Source: Lingula anatina
Lineage: Eukaryota > Brachiopoda > Lingulata > Lingulida > Lingulidae
NCBI RefSeq assembly: GCF_001039355.2
Contig: NW_019775147.1
Coordinates: 113,552-160,137 of the forward strand
DNA length: 46,586 nt
Direction: 5' to 3'
The notes beneath the pieces are model-generated. The model was not told the DNA's origin. It did no database searches and saw nothing but the letters and a program-made list of their open reading frames with translations. Positions 12,501 through 22,174 of this stretch are shown here, in pieces. A program made the position numbers and the translations under genes. Numbering within the stretch: position 1 is the first letter of the stretch; each line of letters starts with the position of its first letter.

Positions 12501-15500
12501 ATATCTTTGTTCCTGACCTTTTAAACTTTTAGGTAGAAACATATCTTAAGTCAAAGGAGGGTGGAATTATTTTCATTCCATTACTTTAGACGTAACTTTT
12601 GAACAAATGAAAGGAAGCTGATGGAGAATTGGTCTGAATCCTCCTTTAATAACTTTAAGATTAAAGAATGTATTATTTAAATGTATTAATGAATCATCTC
12701 TCTTCTTTAACAGCAGCTCCTCGCACCCTCTGGAGAAAGTGAAGCATCTTAGCGATTGGTGGCAGTGGGGTAAAACTGACATGTTGGACAGTCTGTACGG
12801 AACCAGCTCCAACCAGTTCTTGGCGTTGCCAGGAAACAGTTACATCATAGGCTACGCTATCTTACGTCAACTGAGAGTGAACGAGGTGAGCTGTGAGGCC
12901 TCTTACAACATCTCCAAAACTTGCCGTCATGATTATTCGGGATCTTCTAAACAAACTTCAGACTTTGGGCACAATGTGACCTTTGGATATTCCTCTCTCC
13001 AGTACAGCAGCATTATGGGACAGCATGCATGGTATGATGGGAATGGATTTATAGTGAGGCTAAACAAAACCAGGTAGGTGATTTTTGGGGGAAAATGATA
13101 TGGGATTTTGAATATGCAGTTTAAGAAAGATGGTATCATAATTTTCTTTAATATTTTATTTCTTTGTTTCTGAAAAAAAAAACAAAGAAAGTTTTGGGAA
13201 AAAAATTAGTCTGAGGACCATTGCTTTATCAAATTTAGGTCATCTAATTTTAGAACTTGTGTAGCATAAAAAGATTTCTTTAGTATAACATAAAACCATA
13301 TTTCACTTATTTATTTCTCCCTTTCTCACAAATAAAATTCAAGGTGTAACGAAAATCCACATTACTTTCAGAGCTGGAGCTTACTCCCAACTCGCAGAAC
13401 TCCAAACTGCAGGCTGGACTTCTCGCCAGACCCGCGCCCTCATTTTGGAATTTACCACCTTCCACGCACCGACAAGTTTCTTCAGCTCTGTCAAGGTCAT
13501 TTGTGAGTTCCCGCCCACTGGTCAGGCGACGCCCAGCGTCCAGGTGATCTCCACCCACCTGTATAAATATGTCACAGTGTACGACAATCTCCACCTGGCT
13601 TGTGAGGTAAGAAGGTGTTCTTTGAAAATTAAATTGTCATTTATGTCAGTTGTTTTGGTAAAGATGATTTACAGAAGTTTAATATCTTACACATTGAAAT
13701 CAAAATAAGATAAATTAATAATGTACTTCGAATGAGTAATCCTTTAAGTTTACTTTTTCCTGGTATACTGGCAAAGTGGAGAAATTAGACTTGTCTTAAA
13801 GTAAGAAGGCATTTTAGATGACTTGGTGTTTCTAAACATGTTCTTTCTTTTTATTTTCAGCTGCTGTTCATAATAGTGATGCTGTATCGAGCCCAAAAAG
13901 TGCTGAGTCATGCCATCCGCCTAGGCAAACAGTTCTTCTGCCATCCATGGAATATGGTGGAGGTGGCCTTGACCTTGTTATTCCTGGCATACTTTGTCTG
14001 CTACGTGTATCGCTTTGTTCTGGTACAAGGGACAGTGGAGATTCTGCGTTCCACGTATCATGAGGAGTTTGTTGATCTGACATTTGTGGCATTCTGGGAT
14101 GAGGTAATTTGTCTCTGCTAACACAGTGGGACTCTACAGCAGAAAGTGTTGATTGTGAATTTTCAGTTGGAGTTATTTAAGAGTTTTTATATGTCATTAA
14201 ACTCTTTTTGTCTATAATAAAATGTAGACTACAATTTTTCTATAACATTTGATAATATTCTCAGCTTTTTTTGGTCTTTTCTTTATAATTTTTTAGGCTA
14301 AATAATGATACAGATTATTTTAAACCATTCCTTCACAAATGTATGCTTCCTTTCAGTTGCAAACTTCAAAAAAATTATAACCTGAATAATTTGAATAATT
14401 CAATAAAAAATTTTTTCCAGGTATTGAGAACATTGGTGGGGCTGATGCTGTTCCTGATGTTGACCCAGTTTCTAAGACTATTGAGATACAGCCGGCTCTA
14501 TGCCAAGATTGGCAACGTTTACAAGAGGGCTCGCTGGGACCTCCTCACCTTCTTTGTAAGGATGATTTGAACATTTTGGAGCTTATTTGTTTCACAGGCA
14601 GTTAAATTTTTTTTTAATGGACAAGATGTGGAAAAAATGGAATGTTAGTCATTTAAATGGACCAAACATTTAGCTGTGTCAGTAAAGCGAACAACACTGT
14701 GTTGTGTTAAAACTCTAATATATAAATTCCAAATCTTGTAAAGGCTTGAGTTTAAATAATGTAAATTTCTGTATTTGTTAGGATATAGTCCATGGGTGAA
14801 TAAAATAAACAAGATCTTGGAATATTTCTTGAATTATTCCCTGTTGATTTTACAGCTGGCATTTGTGATATGGGTGATGGCATACAGCAGTACAGGCGTG
14901 GCTCTCTTCAATACCATCAGCTACCAATTCAGCAATTTATGGCGAGGTATCTTCTCTGTCAGCGCACTCATGACTGGCAGTTACGACCTCAAAGAGCCAC
15001 TCGACGGCCCCACTTCTACCTTAGCCGCCATATTTCTCATCAGCTTCATGATATTTGCCTTGGGCATGCTCACTGCTTACGTCATCGCAATTTTGACTGT
15101 GCATTATCGTGCATACCACCAGGATGAGATTATTGCAATGTCGCCTGCGGAGTGGTTCGGGTTCTTCTGGGAGAAGATTTTGTCCTGTACTGGAGTGAGG
15201 GATGGAGACAGAGAGGAGGAAGAAGGAGAAGAGATGTTACCAGCTGTAAGTGGAGAGATTAGGAACAGAACATTCAGAACAGATGATCCATGGACTAACT
15301 GATCCGCCGACTAAATATGGCGACTGAAATTCAAAGCTAATGCCGCTTAATTCTCTGATGGTCTCCCCACTTCCACACTTGCCATTAAAGGATTAAATTT
15401 CAGCTCTGAGGTTTAATGGCAAGGCCCCTGCGTCAATGGTGGGTGTTTAGGCGGGGAGGCCATCATCATTTTAAGTGAGGCAGGCATATTTAGTCCACGG

Positions 15501-17986
15501 TTCAACTTGTACCAATGGCCTCTTAATGTGTTGAAGGATTGATTGGCCCCTAGGAGTCTGGTCATTGATGCTAGATATAGCAATGTTTTCCAGTATTATT
15601 TTTATTTAAATTAAAGAAACTAATATAAAAAATTTGTAGATAAAATTAATTGGTTGTTTTAAAGTAACTTCATCAACATATACCTCTAATAAAAAACACA
15701 TACACTTACTTCCAGAGGAGCAGTTTGATGTATCAGTGTATATCCCCCCAATTAAAATTGCAGCGTTTCAAAATTGACAACTTTCTTCCTCTGCTTTTTC
15801 CCCAGGAATTCACCATAGCAGAGATAGAGTACCAGGTGGATGAGCTGCTGTTCAAGATGAGTTCTCTGGCAGGTGATGTCCTGCCTGACAAGTATCCTGC
15901 AGAATTTGCTGACCAAGACCGGACATTTGGGTTTGGGGATGATGGGATATCTAGTGGAAGTTCTGAGGTGAATATTTGATCTTTTGTCATTATTGTTATT
16001 ATTATTATTTTATTTTATTTATTTATTTATTATTTTTTTTTTTGGGGGGGGGGGGGGGTGAATCATACACATTTATCTTGTTACAAAGGAAAGAAATATG
16101 GTATGCATTTAATCATTAGATAAGGTAAAAAGCTCTCTAGTGTTCCATTCAAGAAATAATATAAATTCTATTTTATAATCTCTGAATGTTTTTGAAGTAG
16201 AATTTAGGTTGAAAAAGATCAATACTAAAATGCTACCATTTTACATTGCAATAATACACTGTTATAAAGTAATATGTATAAATTTATGACAGATCCACTT
16301 CAATGAGGAGAGATTTGAACAGCGTATTCAGAAAATTGAGGAGAACCTGTACACGCATGAGCCGCACCTGGCACAACTGATACAGCTGAGTAATATAGGG
16401 GCCTTGAGGACCATGTCTAATGAAGAAGAGACCAGACTGAGGTGAGTCATTATCATTTTCTTAATTAATTAACAAAATTGATTTAGTAGTAGCGCCACAA
16501 TCCTTTATTGTGTACCTTTAACTTTTCACTTCTGGAAAGGAAGCTTTGCAAGAGTAGTATCTGACAATACAGTTCATTACAACTACCAGTGCATTAGCGT
16601 AGAGTCTTGGTTTTCTCCGACTTAACTGTTTTTAGCAGCGTTTTGCATTTCTGCCTGTATAATAAACAAAAAGGATTTATACTTGTAATATCTGTTGTAC
16701 TGATTTGATTCTTATTCCATTTTGTGTGTGTATTCACAATGCCTCTTCAAAGACAATTTGAAGACGATTGTTCAATACCTGATCTTTTCTTTAAAATTTT
16801 TTGTTTTTGTAGATCTGAACTGGAAATGGAGATATTCAGACAGCTTCAAATGCAACGCCAAGAAAGCAACATGCACTCCGAAGGCTACAGCAGTGGTAGC
16901 CATGACAACTCATTTCCCACACAAGAGGGCGCTCTCAGTGGCAGCACTTCTCCCTCTGATGGCATACCCCACCTAAACAGAGCTACCTTTCCTAGTCCGC
17001 CCCAAATAGGCAAGTGTGGGGAAAACTTTGCATTTAGATGTGAATATCTTGTTATAATAATAATGATGATAATTTTATGAATCTGTAAATAAGGGTAATG
17101 ATTATAATAATAATAATAATAAAATAACCATTTATTTTCCAAATAGATGGGGAGGGGGGGGGGGAGGGTAGGATTCAAAATCCACCTGGAAATGCCTCGT
17201 GTGTTCCGCATCCTTGATTCATCCATAATTCTGGTCCCATCAACAAATAATTCAGCGAAGTCATGCCCACAAAAAAATAAAAATTCCCAGTGCTTCTACT
17301 CCAACCTTGTAACCTATGTAAAATGTTCTCATTTTGTCTTCTCTAATCTTACAGGTGCTCTACACAGTCCACAACATGTGGATCTGGACTACGGGTCCAG
17401 TCGGTCAGCCCACACCGACAGCCCATCCAGTGTGCGATCTCAAAATACCAAATTAGAACAACAAGGTGACTATGAGTCAGAAATGACTAAGGAGAAAAAG
17501 CAAAGGATTGACAGTAGTGGAAGCAGTAGCAGGTACACGGGGAAAGGGAGTTGTAAGGCAAGCCCCAGCCCTGAACAGGGATTCAGTGACACGGAGAGCA
17601 AGGCTTCGAGTCAGGCCAAATCTCAGTCATCTCAGATGTCCGAAAACTCCGGAGAAGGAGCTAGACCAAAGACATATGCCACGGGAACGAAGAACCGTGC
17701 GCTGTTGTCTGCAAAAGAACCTGGTTCTGGGTATGCTTGCTTGGATTCAAGTACAGATTCAGACGATGATGGGAAAGGGAAAAAATTACCGAAAAAACAG
17801 GAGGCACGGCTGAGGAAAACAAAGTCTCGTGGCCGTGGGAAGGGCAAACAGCACATTCCCTCTGCACTTGAGTTGGAATCTTTTGCATTTGACAATGAGG
17901 CGTATTCTGCCGATAGTGACCTTGATGACCCTGCCCTAAATGACCTTGACCCACAACCAGGGACGAGCAAGCAGTGTTGGTCATAA
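2779..17986 (+). CDS. Polycystin-1-like receptor/channel subunit, 5' partial
   Basis: Polycystin-1 family proteins are 11-pass membrane proteins with a self-cleaving GAIN/GPS ectodomain; they pair with TRPP channels in cilia and sensory cells. I reconstructed exons from splice sites and phase: 2881-3123, 3332-3448, 5117-5271, 6571-6671, 7069-7267, 7814-7897, 8192-8396, 8706-8925, 9247-9353, 9819-9998, 10259-10378, 10562-10793, 11142-11500, 11835-11993, 12202-12431, 12714-13073, 13372-13606, 13861-14103, 14421-14555, 14856-15245, 15806-15967, 16293-16441, 16813-17009, 17355-17986. They total 5214 nt, an exact multiple of 3, giving 1737 residues and a stop. A weaker 50-nt exon at 2779-2828 would join in frame. 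The order GPS, TM1, PLAT, TM2-6, TOP domain, TM7-11 and tail is diagnostic of PKD1/PKD1L proteins. Which paralogue (PKD1, PKD1L1, L2 or L3) is not decided. The N-terminal domains (REJ, PKD, lectin) are not in the window. Confidence 0.95.
4159..4336. mobile_element. MITE-like element, copy 1
   Basis: A 178-bp element in an intron. It begins CAGGCCCGTAGCC and ends with the imperfect inverse (GGCTAGGGGCCTT). It is flanked by a 5-bp direct repeat CTTAC (4154-4158 and 4337-4341). It contains a G run just inside the left end and a C run before the right end, and no coding capacity. A second copy is at 7295-7467. Length, terminal inverted repeats and target-site duplication point to a non-autonomous DNA transposon; the superfamily is unassigned. 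Confidence 0.8.
4461..4515. repeat. (TTTA)n/(TTTG)n microsatellite
   Basis: Tetranucleotide tract in an intron, starting as ATTT repeats and switching to GTTT repeats. A poly-T run of about 25 follows at 4821-4845. Confidence 0.9.
5287..5365 (+). repeat. (TG)n-(GA)n compound microsatellite beside a splice donor
   Basis: A TG tract with one TT interruption followed by a GA tract. It begins 15 nt downstream of the donor after exon 5117-5271. In the transcript it is a UG repeat, a known binding context for TDP-43 and CELF-type splicing factors. Confidence 0.9.
5853..6290 (+). repeat. Intronic direct repeat pair
   Basis: A 24-bp segment occurs exactly at 5853-5876 and 6267-6290, inside longer similar stretches (about 5823-5890 and 6230-6302). 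The shared core is GGTGAGCAAAGTTTCAGG. Both copies contain a donor-like AG|GTGAGC. No coding role is established. Confidence 0.6.
7069..7897 (+). other. GPS autoproteolysis site of the polycystin
   Basis: Exons 7069-7267 and 7814-7897 together read a GPS motif: DCVYWNEQIPAWSSEGC, then further residues, then CSCNHLTSFAG across the splice junction. The conserved Cys and Trp residues and the cleavage tripeptide HLT (codons at 7821-7829) are all present. Established knowledge of GAIN/GPS proteins predicts cleavage between L and T, leaving a stalk beginning TSFAGHF attached to TM1. The 546-bp intron between the two halves contains a small transposon (7295-7467). Confidence 0.92.
7295..7467. mobile_element. 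MITE-like element, copy 2
   Basis: A 173-bp element in the intron that splits the GPS exons, same orientation and family as 4159-4336. Its ends are CAGGCCCGTAGCC and GGTTACGGGCCTG, inverted repeats with one mismatch. It is flanked by a 5-bp direct repeat CACCT (7290-7294 and 7468-7472). It begins 27 bp after the splice donor at 7268. The G run (about 18) and C run make it hard to sequence accurately. Confidence 0.82.
7996..8044. repeat. (TAA)n microsatellite
   Basis: Uninterrupted trinucleotide tract of about 16 units in the intron before exon 8192-8396. Confidence 0.92.
8192..9353 (+). other. TM1 and PLAT domain of the polycystin
   Basis: Exon 8192-8396 starts just outside the membrane and encodes one hydrophobic segment (FVGCVVIIYIMLLILCC). 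It then begins the PLAT domain with RYEIMIETGSLKGAGTTAK. Exons 8706-8925 and 9247-9353 complete it; characteristic pieces are LWKVQLWHNNAGRSPSWYL and TVIVKDLNTGQKYYFICERW. In polycystins the PLAT domain lies on the cytosolic side between TM1 and TM2 and binds phospholipid and Ca2+. Splice phases (0, 1, 0) are consistent throughout. Confidence 0.93.
8979..9003. repeat. Poly-T tract
   Basis: About 25 T in the intron between the PLAT exons 8706-8925 and 9247-9353. Confidence 0.85.
9544..9590. repeat. (TAA)n microsatellite
   Basis: Trinucleotide tract of about 15 units in the intron before exon 9819-9998. Confidence 0.92.
9819..12431 (+). other. TM2-TM6 region of the polycystin
   Basis: Exons 9819-9998, 10259-10378, 10562-10793, 11142-11500, 11835-11993 and 12202-12431. 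Hydrophobic segments are visible around 9921-9972 (TM2), 10283-10365 (TM3), 11343-11408 (TM4), 11440-11500 continuing at 11835 (TM5) and 12315-12375 (TM6). Between TM3 and TM4 is a long polar cytosolic loop of roughly 135 residues, rich in Ser, Asp and Glu. Before TM6 the motif RPPQEKELIKARRRNMKEKK is a hallmark of the polycystin family. Confidence 0.9.
12714..13606 (+). other. Polycystin extracellular (TOP) domain exons
   Basis: Exons 12714-13073 and 13372-13606 encode the large extracellular domain between TM6 and TM7 that is shared by polycystin-1 and -2 proteins. Readable landmarks are LGDWWQW-like LSDWWQWGKTDML at the start, GYAILRQLRV, and the late stretch AELQTAGWTSRQTRALILEF followed by VICEFPPTG. 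The first exon has a NAGNAG acceptor (AACAGCAG, 12709-12716) that would include or skip one Ser codon. Two Cys residues (CEASYN and KTCRHD) occupy places expected for a disulfide. Confidence 0.9.
13861..15245 (+). other. TM7-TM11 channel-like region of the polycystin
   Basis: Exons 13861-14103, 14421-14555 and 14856-15245 encode the six-TM-channel-like half. Segments: TM7 (end of exon 13606 into 13861), TM8 (around 13951-14030), TM9 (around 14421-14480), TM10 (14545-14555 joined to 14856-14910) and TM11 (around 15025-15100). QFLRLLRYSRLYAKIG matches the S4-S5-like stretch of polycystins. The pore-loop position reads SALMTGSYDL, lacking the LGD selectivity filter of polycystin-2. Upstream of 14856 the frame stays open to 14775, but splicing at 14855 gives the family-like join. 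Confidence 0.9.
15378..15423. repeat. Perfect 12-bp intronic stem-loop
   Basis: CTTGCCATTAAA at 15378-15389 and its exact reverse complement TTTAATGGCAAG at 15412-15423 enclose a 22-nt loop. It lies in the intron between 15245 and 15806, amid other short related G/C-rich words. It may be a worn foldback element. Confidence 0.6.
15995..16058. repeat. T-rich simple repeat and G run
   Basis: An irregular TTA/TTTA tract ends in poly-T followed by about 15 G (16044-16058), in the intron after exon 15806-15967. Confidence 0.85.
17010..17354 (+). other. GC-AG intron of the polycystin gene
   Basis: The exon ending CCCCAAATAG at 17009 is followed by GCAAGT, the consensus for rare GC-AG introns (AG|GCAAGT). 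The acceptor is TCTTACAG at 17347-17354. Removing it joins phase 1 to phase 1, creating a Gly codon and keeping the frame open to the stop at 17986. Reading through instead would hit a stop at 17078-17080. The intron also contains short AAT and G runs. Confidence 0.8.
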
Positions 17987-19896
17987 TTTTTTGTGTGTTA
18001 TCAAAGATATTTATATTGATTGGGATTCGTTTACCCAGATGCAGTTCCATTGAAAATGTGATGGCAATAGTTCTGTCTGTCTCTTATTACTTGCCTGTAA
18101 AGTTCATGTAAAAAAATCCTGATTTGTATATGTATCATAAATGTTATTAAAATTGTCATTATCAATGCAAGTAAGATTGTTCGAAAAGTAGTATTAATGC
18201 TGTGGATTATGATGAATTTACCCTTTTAAGTTTAACATTTTTCTAATACCAAAGAATTTTTAAAAATATTTTCTAGGTTTTGTAGTATTATAGAGTGTCA
18301 ATCACTGTAGAGCATTCCAGCTGAAATATTTTGAATATTCTAACTTTTATATGCTATTTTGGTCACATTGAAGAAGGTCCCAAGACAAAATACTCTTAAA
18401 GATTTTAGTGCAACAGTTTTTTTTTCCCCTTTTTGTTTTTATTATGTATCAAAATGGAGCTTAATTGAGTTGCTCAATGTCATTGAAAGTGTTCATTCAG
18501 TAAATATTTGCTGTGAATCTATATATGATCAAGCCAATGATTGCATAATCAAAATAATGTGTTTGAAGCCTATTAATATATGAATGTAAGGTTTTTGTCT
18601 CTGACCATGTGCAAAATATACATGTTCTGTAATGCAGTGAATAATTGCATTTTTATTCGACCCAAACAGGGTGAAGGTCATGGATCAAGTTTGCTACATT
18701 ATGATGTTATAATCACCTAAGAAATTTGTAATTTAGAAACAATTTAGGTAGGTTTTTGTACTGTCTGAGTCGGTAATCAAAGATAGTATACATACCAGTA
18801 TATTTAACTTACATAGTTCACAATCAAAGGGAGTAGTTTTTTTTAATGAAATCACGATCTTAACTGACAAATTCTTATTGCTTATTGTGCCACCCCACAC
18901 AGTGTATTAAGTGAGGATTACTTCATGCTAATCAGGCCAAAAATTAGTCTAACCATAACTTTTGTAGCAGTATATAATACGGCTTCACCTTCACTGCCAA
19001 TGCAATTTGCCGTTATGAATAAGACAATCAAAATGTTATATGTAATGTAGCGTCTTCCAGTTCCATTTACATGTGTGCTATACACGCATGCATGCGCACA
19101 CGTGCATGTTCACACACACCAGCTCCATGCATGACTGAGATCTGCCCCAAGCAGTTCTTCTTTGAAGCAGTTCAATTTTAACGACTTACAAAGTAAATAT
19201 TTTTGTATTTTATTCGATGCAATAATAATAAAATTTTCACTGTTTAAAAAAATCGAGTTGTGATTTGCTATGTTGTACTCTTGTGGATGGCAAGTAGAGG
19301 ATATTCAGTTGCAACTTTAAATTTTATTTAATAACTTTATTTGCTATGGGAATGAAATAGTCTTGCAGCTTCAATGACGTGAATATTTTTTCAGTCATTC
19401 ATCTCACTGAAACAACTAATTAAAAAACTTTGGATGTTTCAAAGTACTGGCATTGACAAATATTGCAAAGTTCAAATGTTCCTTTCTTTTTTCGGTGTCA
19501 TAATTGTATATAGTAGGGGGCAACGCATTCATTATTTCTTTATTGGTATGATATAATACGAGTTGGAACCCATTTCCACTTTCAATAAACATGACGTATT
19601 GGACTTGCTGTTGAAGAAGAAACAATTTTTTTTTTACCCCAAACGCGCCATCGGTCTACGTGGATCGACCCAACTCTGCTGGCACTCTCGCTGAGTGCAG
19701 TCAGCTTAACTGAATGACACGCCTCCTATAGTTTCCAACGTGTTCTTATAATCACCAGCTTTTGCATTCTACTTATCGCCAGTCGATTTCAAAAACGTAT
19801 GAGTATTTTCAACGAATGTAATGAAATCGCAATATGTGTTTACCGTAATAAACTTTATGGTTTTTATGAACCGCTCAAGGCGACAACTTAACTATT
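17987..19896 (+). other. Polycystin 3' UTR and intergenic DNA
   Basis: AT-rich DNA after the stop codon with no coding exon. AATAAA hexamers occur at 19227-19232 and 19584-19589. Either could end the polycystin mRNA; the first would give a 3' UTR of about 1.25 kb. A purine-pyrimidine alternating stretch of CA/GC words lies at about 19083-19120. Confidence 0.5.
19227..19232 (+). promoter_or_regulatory. Candidate polyadenylation signal for the polycystin gene
   Basis: Canonical AATAAA about 1.24 kb after the stop, with T-rich DNA downstream. Transcript ends would be needed to choose it over 19584-19589. Confidence 0.35.
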
Positions 19897-20168
19897 TTTA
19901 TTTGAACTCACGAGCCGTGACTGACACTTCAGTAAGGCTTTGCTGGCGCATTGTGTGTGACATAACAAGTACCAATTACAACATAAGTCCTTCACTGTAT
20001 GCTACATACAAGAAATGTAGGCACAGCCGAGATATAATTTGTTCTTGTATGTCGCCTACAGTGGCTGACGGGTAAATTACAGGCAAGCCTATATGCGAAA
20101 TTCAAGTGTCATTATCCTATTGTTAAAAACGCTAGCCGTGGTATTAAACCTTATTTAACCAATAACAA

Positions 20169-20173
20169 TATAA
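20169..20173 (+). promoter_or_regulatory. Candidate TATA element of fucosyltransferase-like copy A
   Basis: TATAA lies 67 bp before the ATG, next to a CCAAT word (20159-20163). The equivalent in the inverted copy reads GATATAGCC, so the block is partly conserved between arms. Weak evidence on its own. Confidence 0.25.
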
Positions 20174-20239
20174 CCGTACGCTCGTTTCACTGAGGGCATT
20201 GACGATACTAGAGAGAAGACACCTGCCATTACTGACAAG

Positions 20240-21931
20240 ATGAAGGCCATCTTTGTCTGGTTAAGAAGATTTTGTCGCCGATATCAGTGTTGTTGGACAA
20301 GTATAGTTCTACTTATCTCTGTAATATACGTAAGTATCCTTACATGGGAAAAGCCACAGGTTCAGACCAACCTTGACAAAGAAACCGTGGCTGCTGCTAT
20401 TGATGCGTCTGTTTCAGGTGTAGGACAAACAATTCAAAATGGCGACAAAATGGCGGTAAAACCCACGCCGAACGCTAAAATTTCACCCGAATCTACATGT
20501 GATCCGGAAATGAATAGCGAGTTCGACATCCCAGCTATGCGTTTGAAATACGCTGACCAGCAAACAAAAATGAAAGTCCTCGAACAGGTCGCTAATGAAA
20601 CGAACATCAAACGCAGCCTACTTGAAAAGTACGGGTCGGGATGCCAAGTCATGCTTTTTCTTGACCACAGCGATACGTTTGAGAACCCAGGCAGTGTCGC
20701 GTGCTACGTGGAGAACACCCTGACCGACTGCGACGATCCAGGCTTCGGGTCGGCAGTGCTGTACTCGGTGGAGGTCCTGACGTCTTGCCTTGTACTGGGG
20801 GCTTCGCCGGTGGTCCAGTGGTACAACTGCGATTTCTGCGGCGCGGAGTCCAAGCAGCCGACAAATCATTTCTTATCCTTCTTTCAAGATCTTGAAACGA
20901 AGACCGAAACTGAAGCAGAGCACAAACTTTGCATTGCATCGGGTATTTCAAGAGTTAGACCATACGGTGAAGCCGAGTTGGTGGATCTAAGTTTTGACAT
21001 CAAAGCGAGAAACTTTGCCTTTCGTGACTATCAACCTGATGAAAAGATTACTAATAGTACAAGGCTCTTGGCGCATTATGTACTGACTAAATATTTCAAA
21101 CCAGTGGAACATATCAGGAATTATGTTGAGGATGCATACAATGAAAAAATGAAAGGGTACTTGAACATTGGAATCCACGTTAGAGCCACAGATAGTTGGA
21201 AAGAAGTGAAAAGGGTTACTTCACTAGAACATTGGATTTCTGAGACTAAAAAGGTCATCAAGGCAGTGTTAAGGTCAGATGATATGATTCTTCAAATATT
21301 GAAAAGGAAAGGTTTGAACGAGAAACTCTATCCTGTCAGTGACGAGTCTATAAGGATATTTTTGGCCACAGACAATACAGAAGCAATTCTACGTTTTAAG
21401 AAGGAGTTTGGCCGTCAGGTGTTTTGGAATAATGTCGACAAGGTGACAAGCTTTGATGCAGATGGCCGCCTTTGGTACGAGAGCAATCGACTAGCAATTG
21501 CCAATGCGAGGGTGGTCCTTCAGGACGTTCTTATGTTAGCCAAGTGCGATCTGCTTCTACACGGAGAATCCAGCATATCCGCTCTGGCTCACTATTTTAA
21601 CCTCGATTTGGTGAGTTATTATATTAAGGCAGAGGAACCAGGGGTTTGGTTGCCAACAGCGACGCCGCCTGAGACTCGTGCCCAACTGAAAGCTGAGATA
21701 GAAAAGATGTTAAACTCTGCTCGGGAGCGCATGTCCAAATTTATAGTGAACAATATCACAACTGTCATTGACGGCTGTGAGCTGAACAGGGCGCCCAATG
21801 AGTATAACTGGATAGATACTGCGATTTGCTTTGGTAGACATCGTTTTAAATCCCAATGCTTGAACACACAAAATCTCAACTTGTCTACTCTAAATGAGGT
21901 CATAAAATTAAGTCGAAAACCACTGGTTTAG
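20240..21931 (+). CDS. Fucosyltransferase-like type II membrane protein, copy A
   Basis: A single-exon gene of 563 codons. A short basic N-terminus (MKAIFVWLRRFCRR) is followed by one hydrophobic segment (about residues 18-35), the signal-anchor layout of Golgi glycosyltransferases; a stem region runs to about residue 120. The catalytic half contains GIHVRATD (311-318), like the HxRxxD donor-binding motif of FUT8/NodZ-type fucosyltransferases. FLATDN follows (374-379), like the 'LATDD' strand of that fold. VLQDVLMLAKCDLLLHGES (426-444) matches the 'D.hhLs.ad.hh...SS' motif. From established knowledge these three motifs belong to the alpha-1,6/O-fucosyltransferase GT-B superfamily. The acceptor is unknown, and donor specificity for GDP-fucose is inferred. 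Multiple Cys in residues 135-231 suggest disulfides. The start is supported by the inverted copy, which conserves the same ATG. Absence of introns suggests a retrocopy origin or a naturally intronless family. Confidence 0.85.
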   Translation: MKAIFVWLRRFCRRYQCCWTSIVLLISVIYVSILTWEKPQVQTNLDKETVAAAIDASVSGVGQTIQNGDKMAVKPTPNAKISPESTCDPEMNSEFDIPAMRLKYADQQTKMKVLEQVANETNIKRSLLEKYGSGCQVMLFLDHSDTFENPGSVACYVENTLTDCDDPGFGSAVLYSVEVLTSCLVLGASPVVQWYNCDFCGAESKQPTNHFLSFFQDLETKTETEAEHKLCIASGISRVRPYGEAELVDLSFDIKARNFAFRDYQPDEKITNSTRLLAHYVLTKYFKPVEHIRNYVEDAYNEKMKGYLNIGIHVRATDSWKEVKRVTSLEHWISETKKVIKAVLRSDDMILQILKRKGLNEKLYPVSDESIRIFLATDNTEAILRFKKEFGRQVFWNNVDKVTSFDADGRLWYESNRLAIANARVVLQDVLMLAKCDLLLHGESSISALAHYFNLDLVSYYIKAEEPGVWLPTATPPETRAQLKAEIEKMLNSARERMSKFIVNNITTVIDGCELNRAPNEYNWIDTAICFGRHRFKSQCLNTQNLNLSTLNEVIKLSRKPLV

Positions 21932-22171
21932 CGTGCGTATGCATATCATCCGCTTTCCGTTAAAAAACAAACAAACTGTATCAACATATGCTAACATGTA
22001 TACAGTGCTACAAAGTCCTATTTCATTCCTACGTGATCTTGACTGTACAATTAATTTCTATATTTCAAAAAGCGGTTATCGCAATTATTCTGGTATCCAT
22101 GTTTGCCATCATACCACGTGGACCTCCACAAATGGCCATACTTCCGTAATAATCTATTTGGAGATTATTGC

Positions 22172-22174
22172 AAA

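Larger units (their letters stand above)
15806..17986 (+). other. C-terminal cytosolic tail of the polycystin
   Basis: Exons 15806-15967, 16293-16441, 16813-17009 and 17355-17986. The tail opens with TIAEIEYQVDELLFKM, the 'VDELLF' signature of polycystin-1 tails. It continues with a charged stretch of likely coiled coil (FEQRIQKIEENLY, later RSELEMEIFRQLQMQ) that in the family binds polycystin-2. The last exon (210 codons with stop) is Ser-rich and ends with a basic patch (KGKKLPKKQEARLRK, then KSRGRGKGKQ) and an acidic region. This resembles a nuclear localisation signal, which is of interest because PKD1 tails are known to be released and enter the nucleus. Confidence 0.85.

Noticed and set aside
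14775-14855. In-frame extension upstream of exon 14856
   Set aside because: It would insert about 25 residues between TM10 halves that other polycystins lack.
15246-15302. Read-through of the polycystin channel exon to a stop, giving an alternative C-terminus
   Set aside because: The donor GCT|GTAAGT is strong and the next exon encodes the conserved VDELLF tail, so splicing is the better model. An intron-retained form cannot be excluded.
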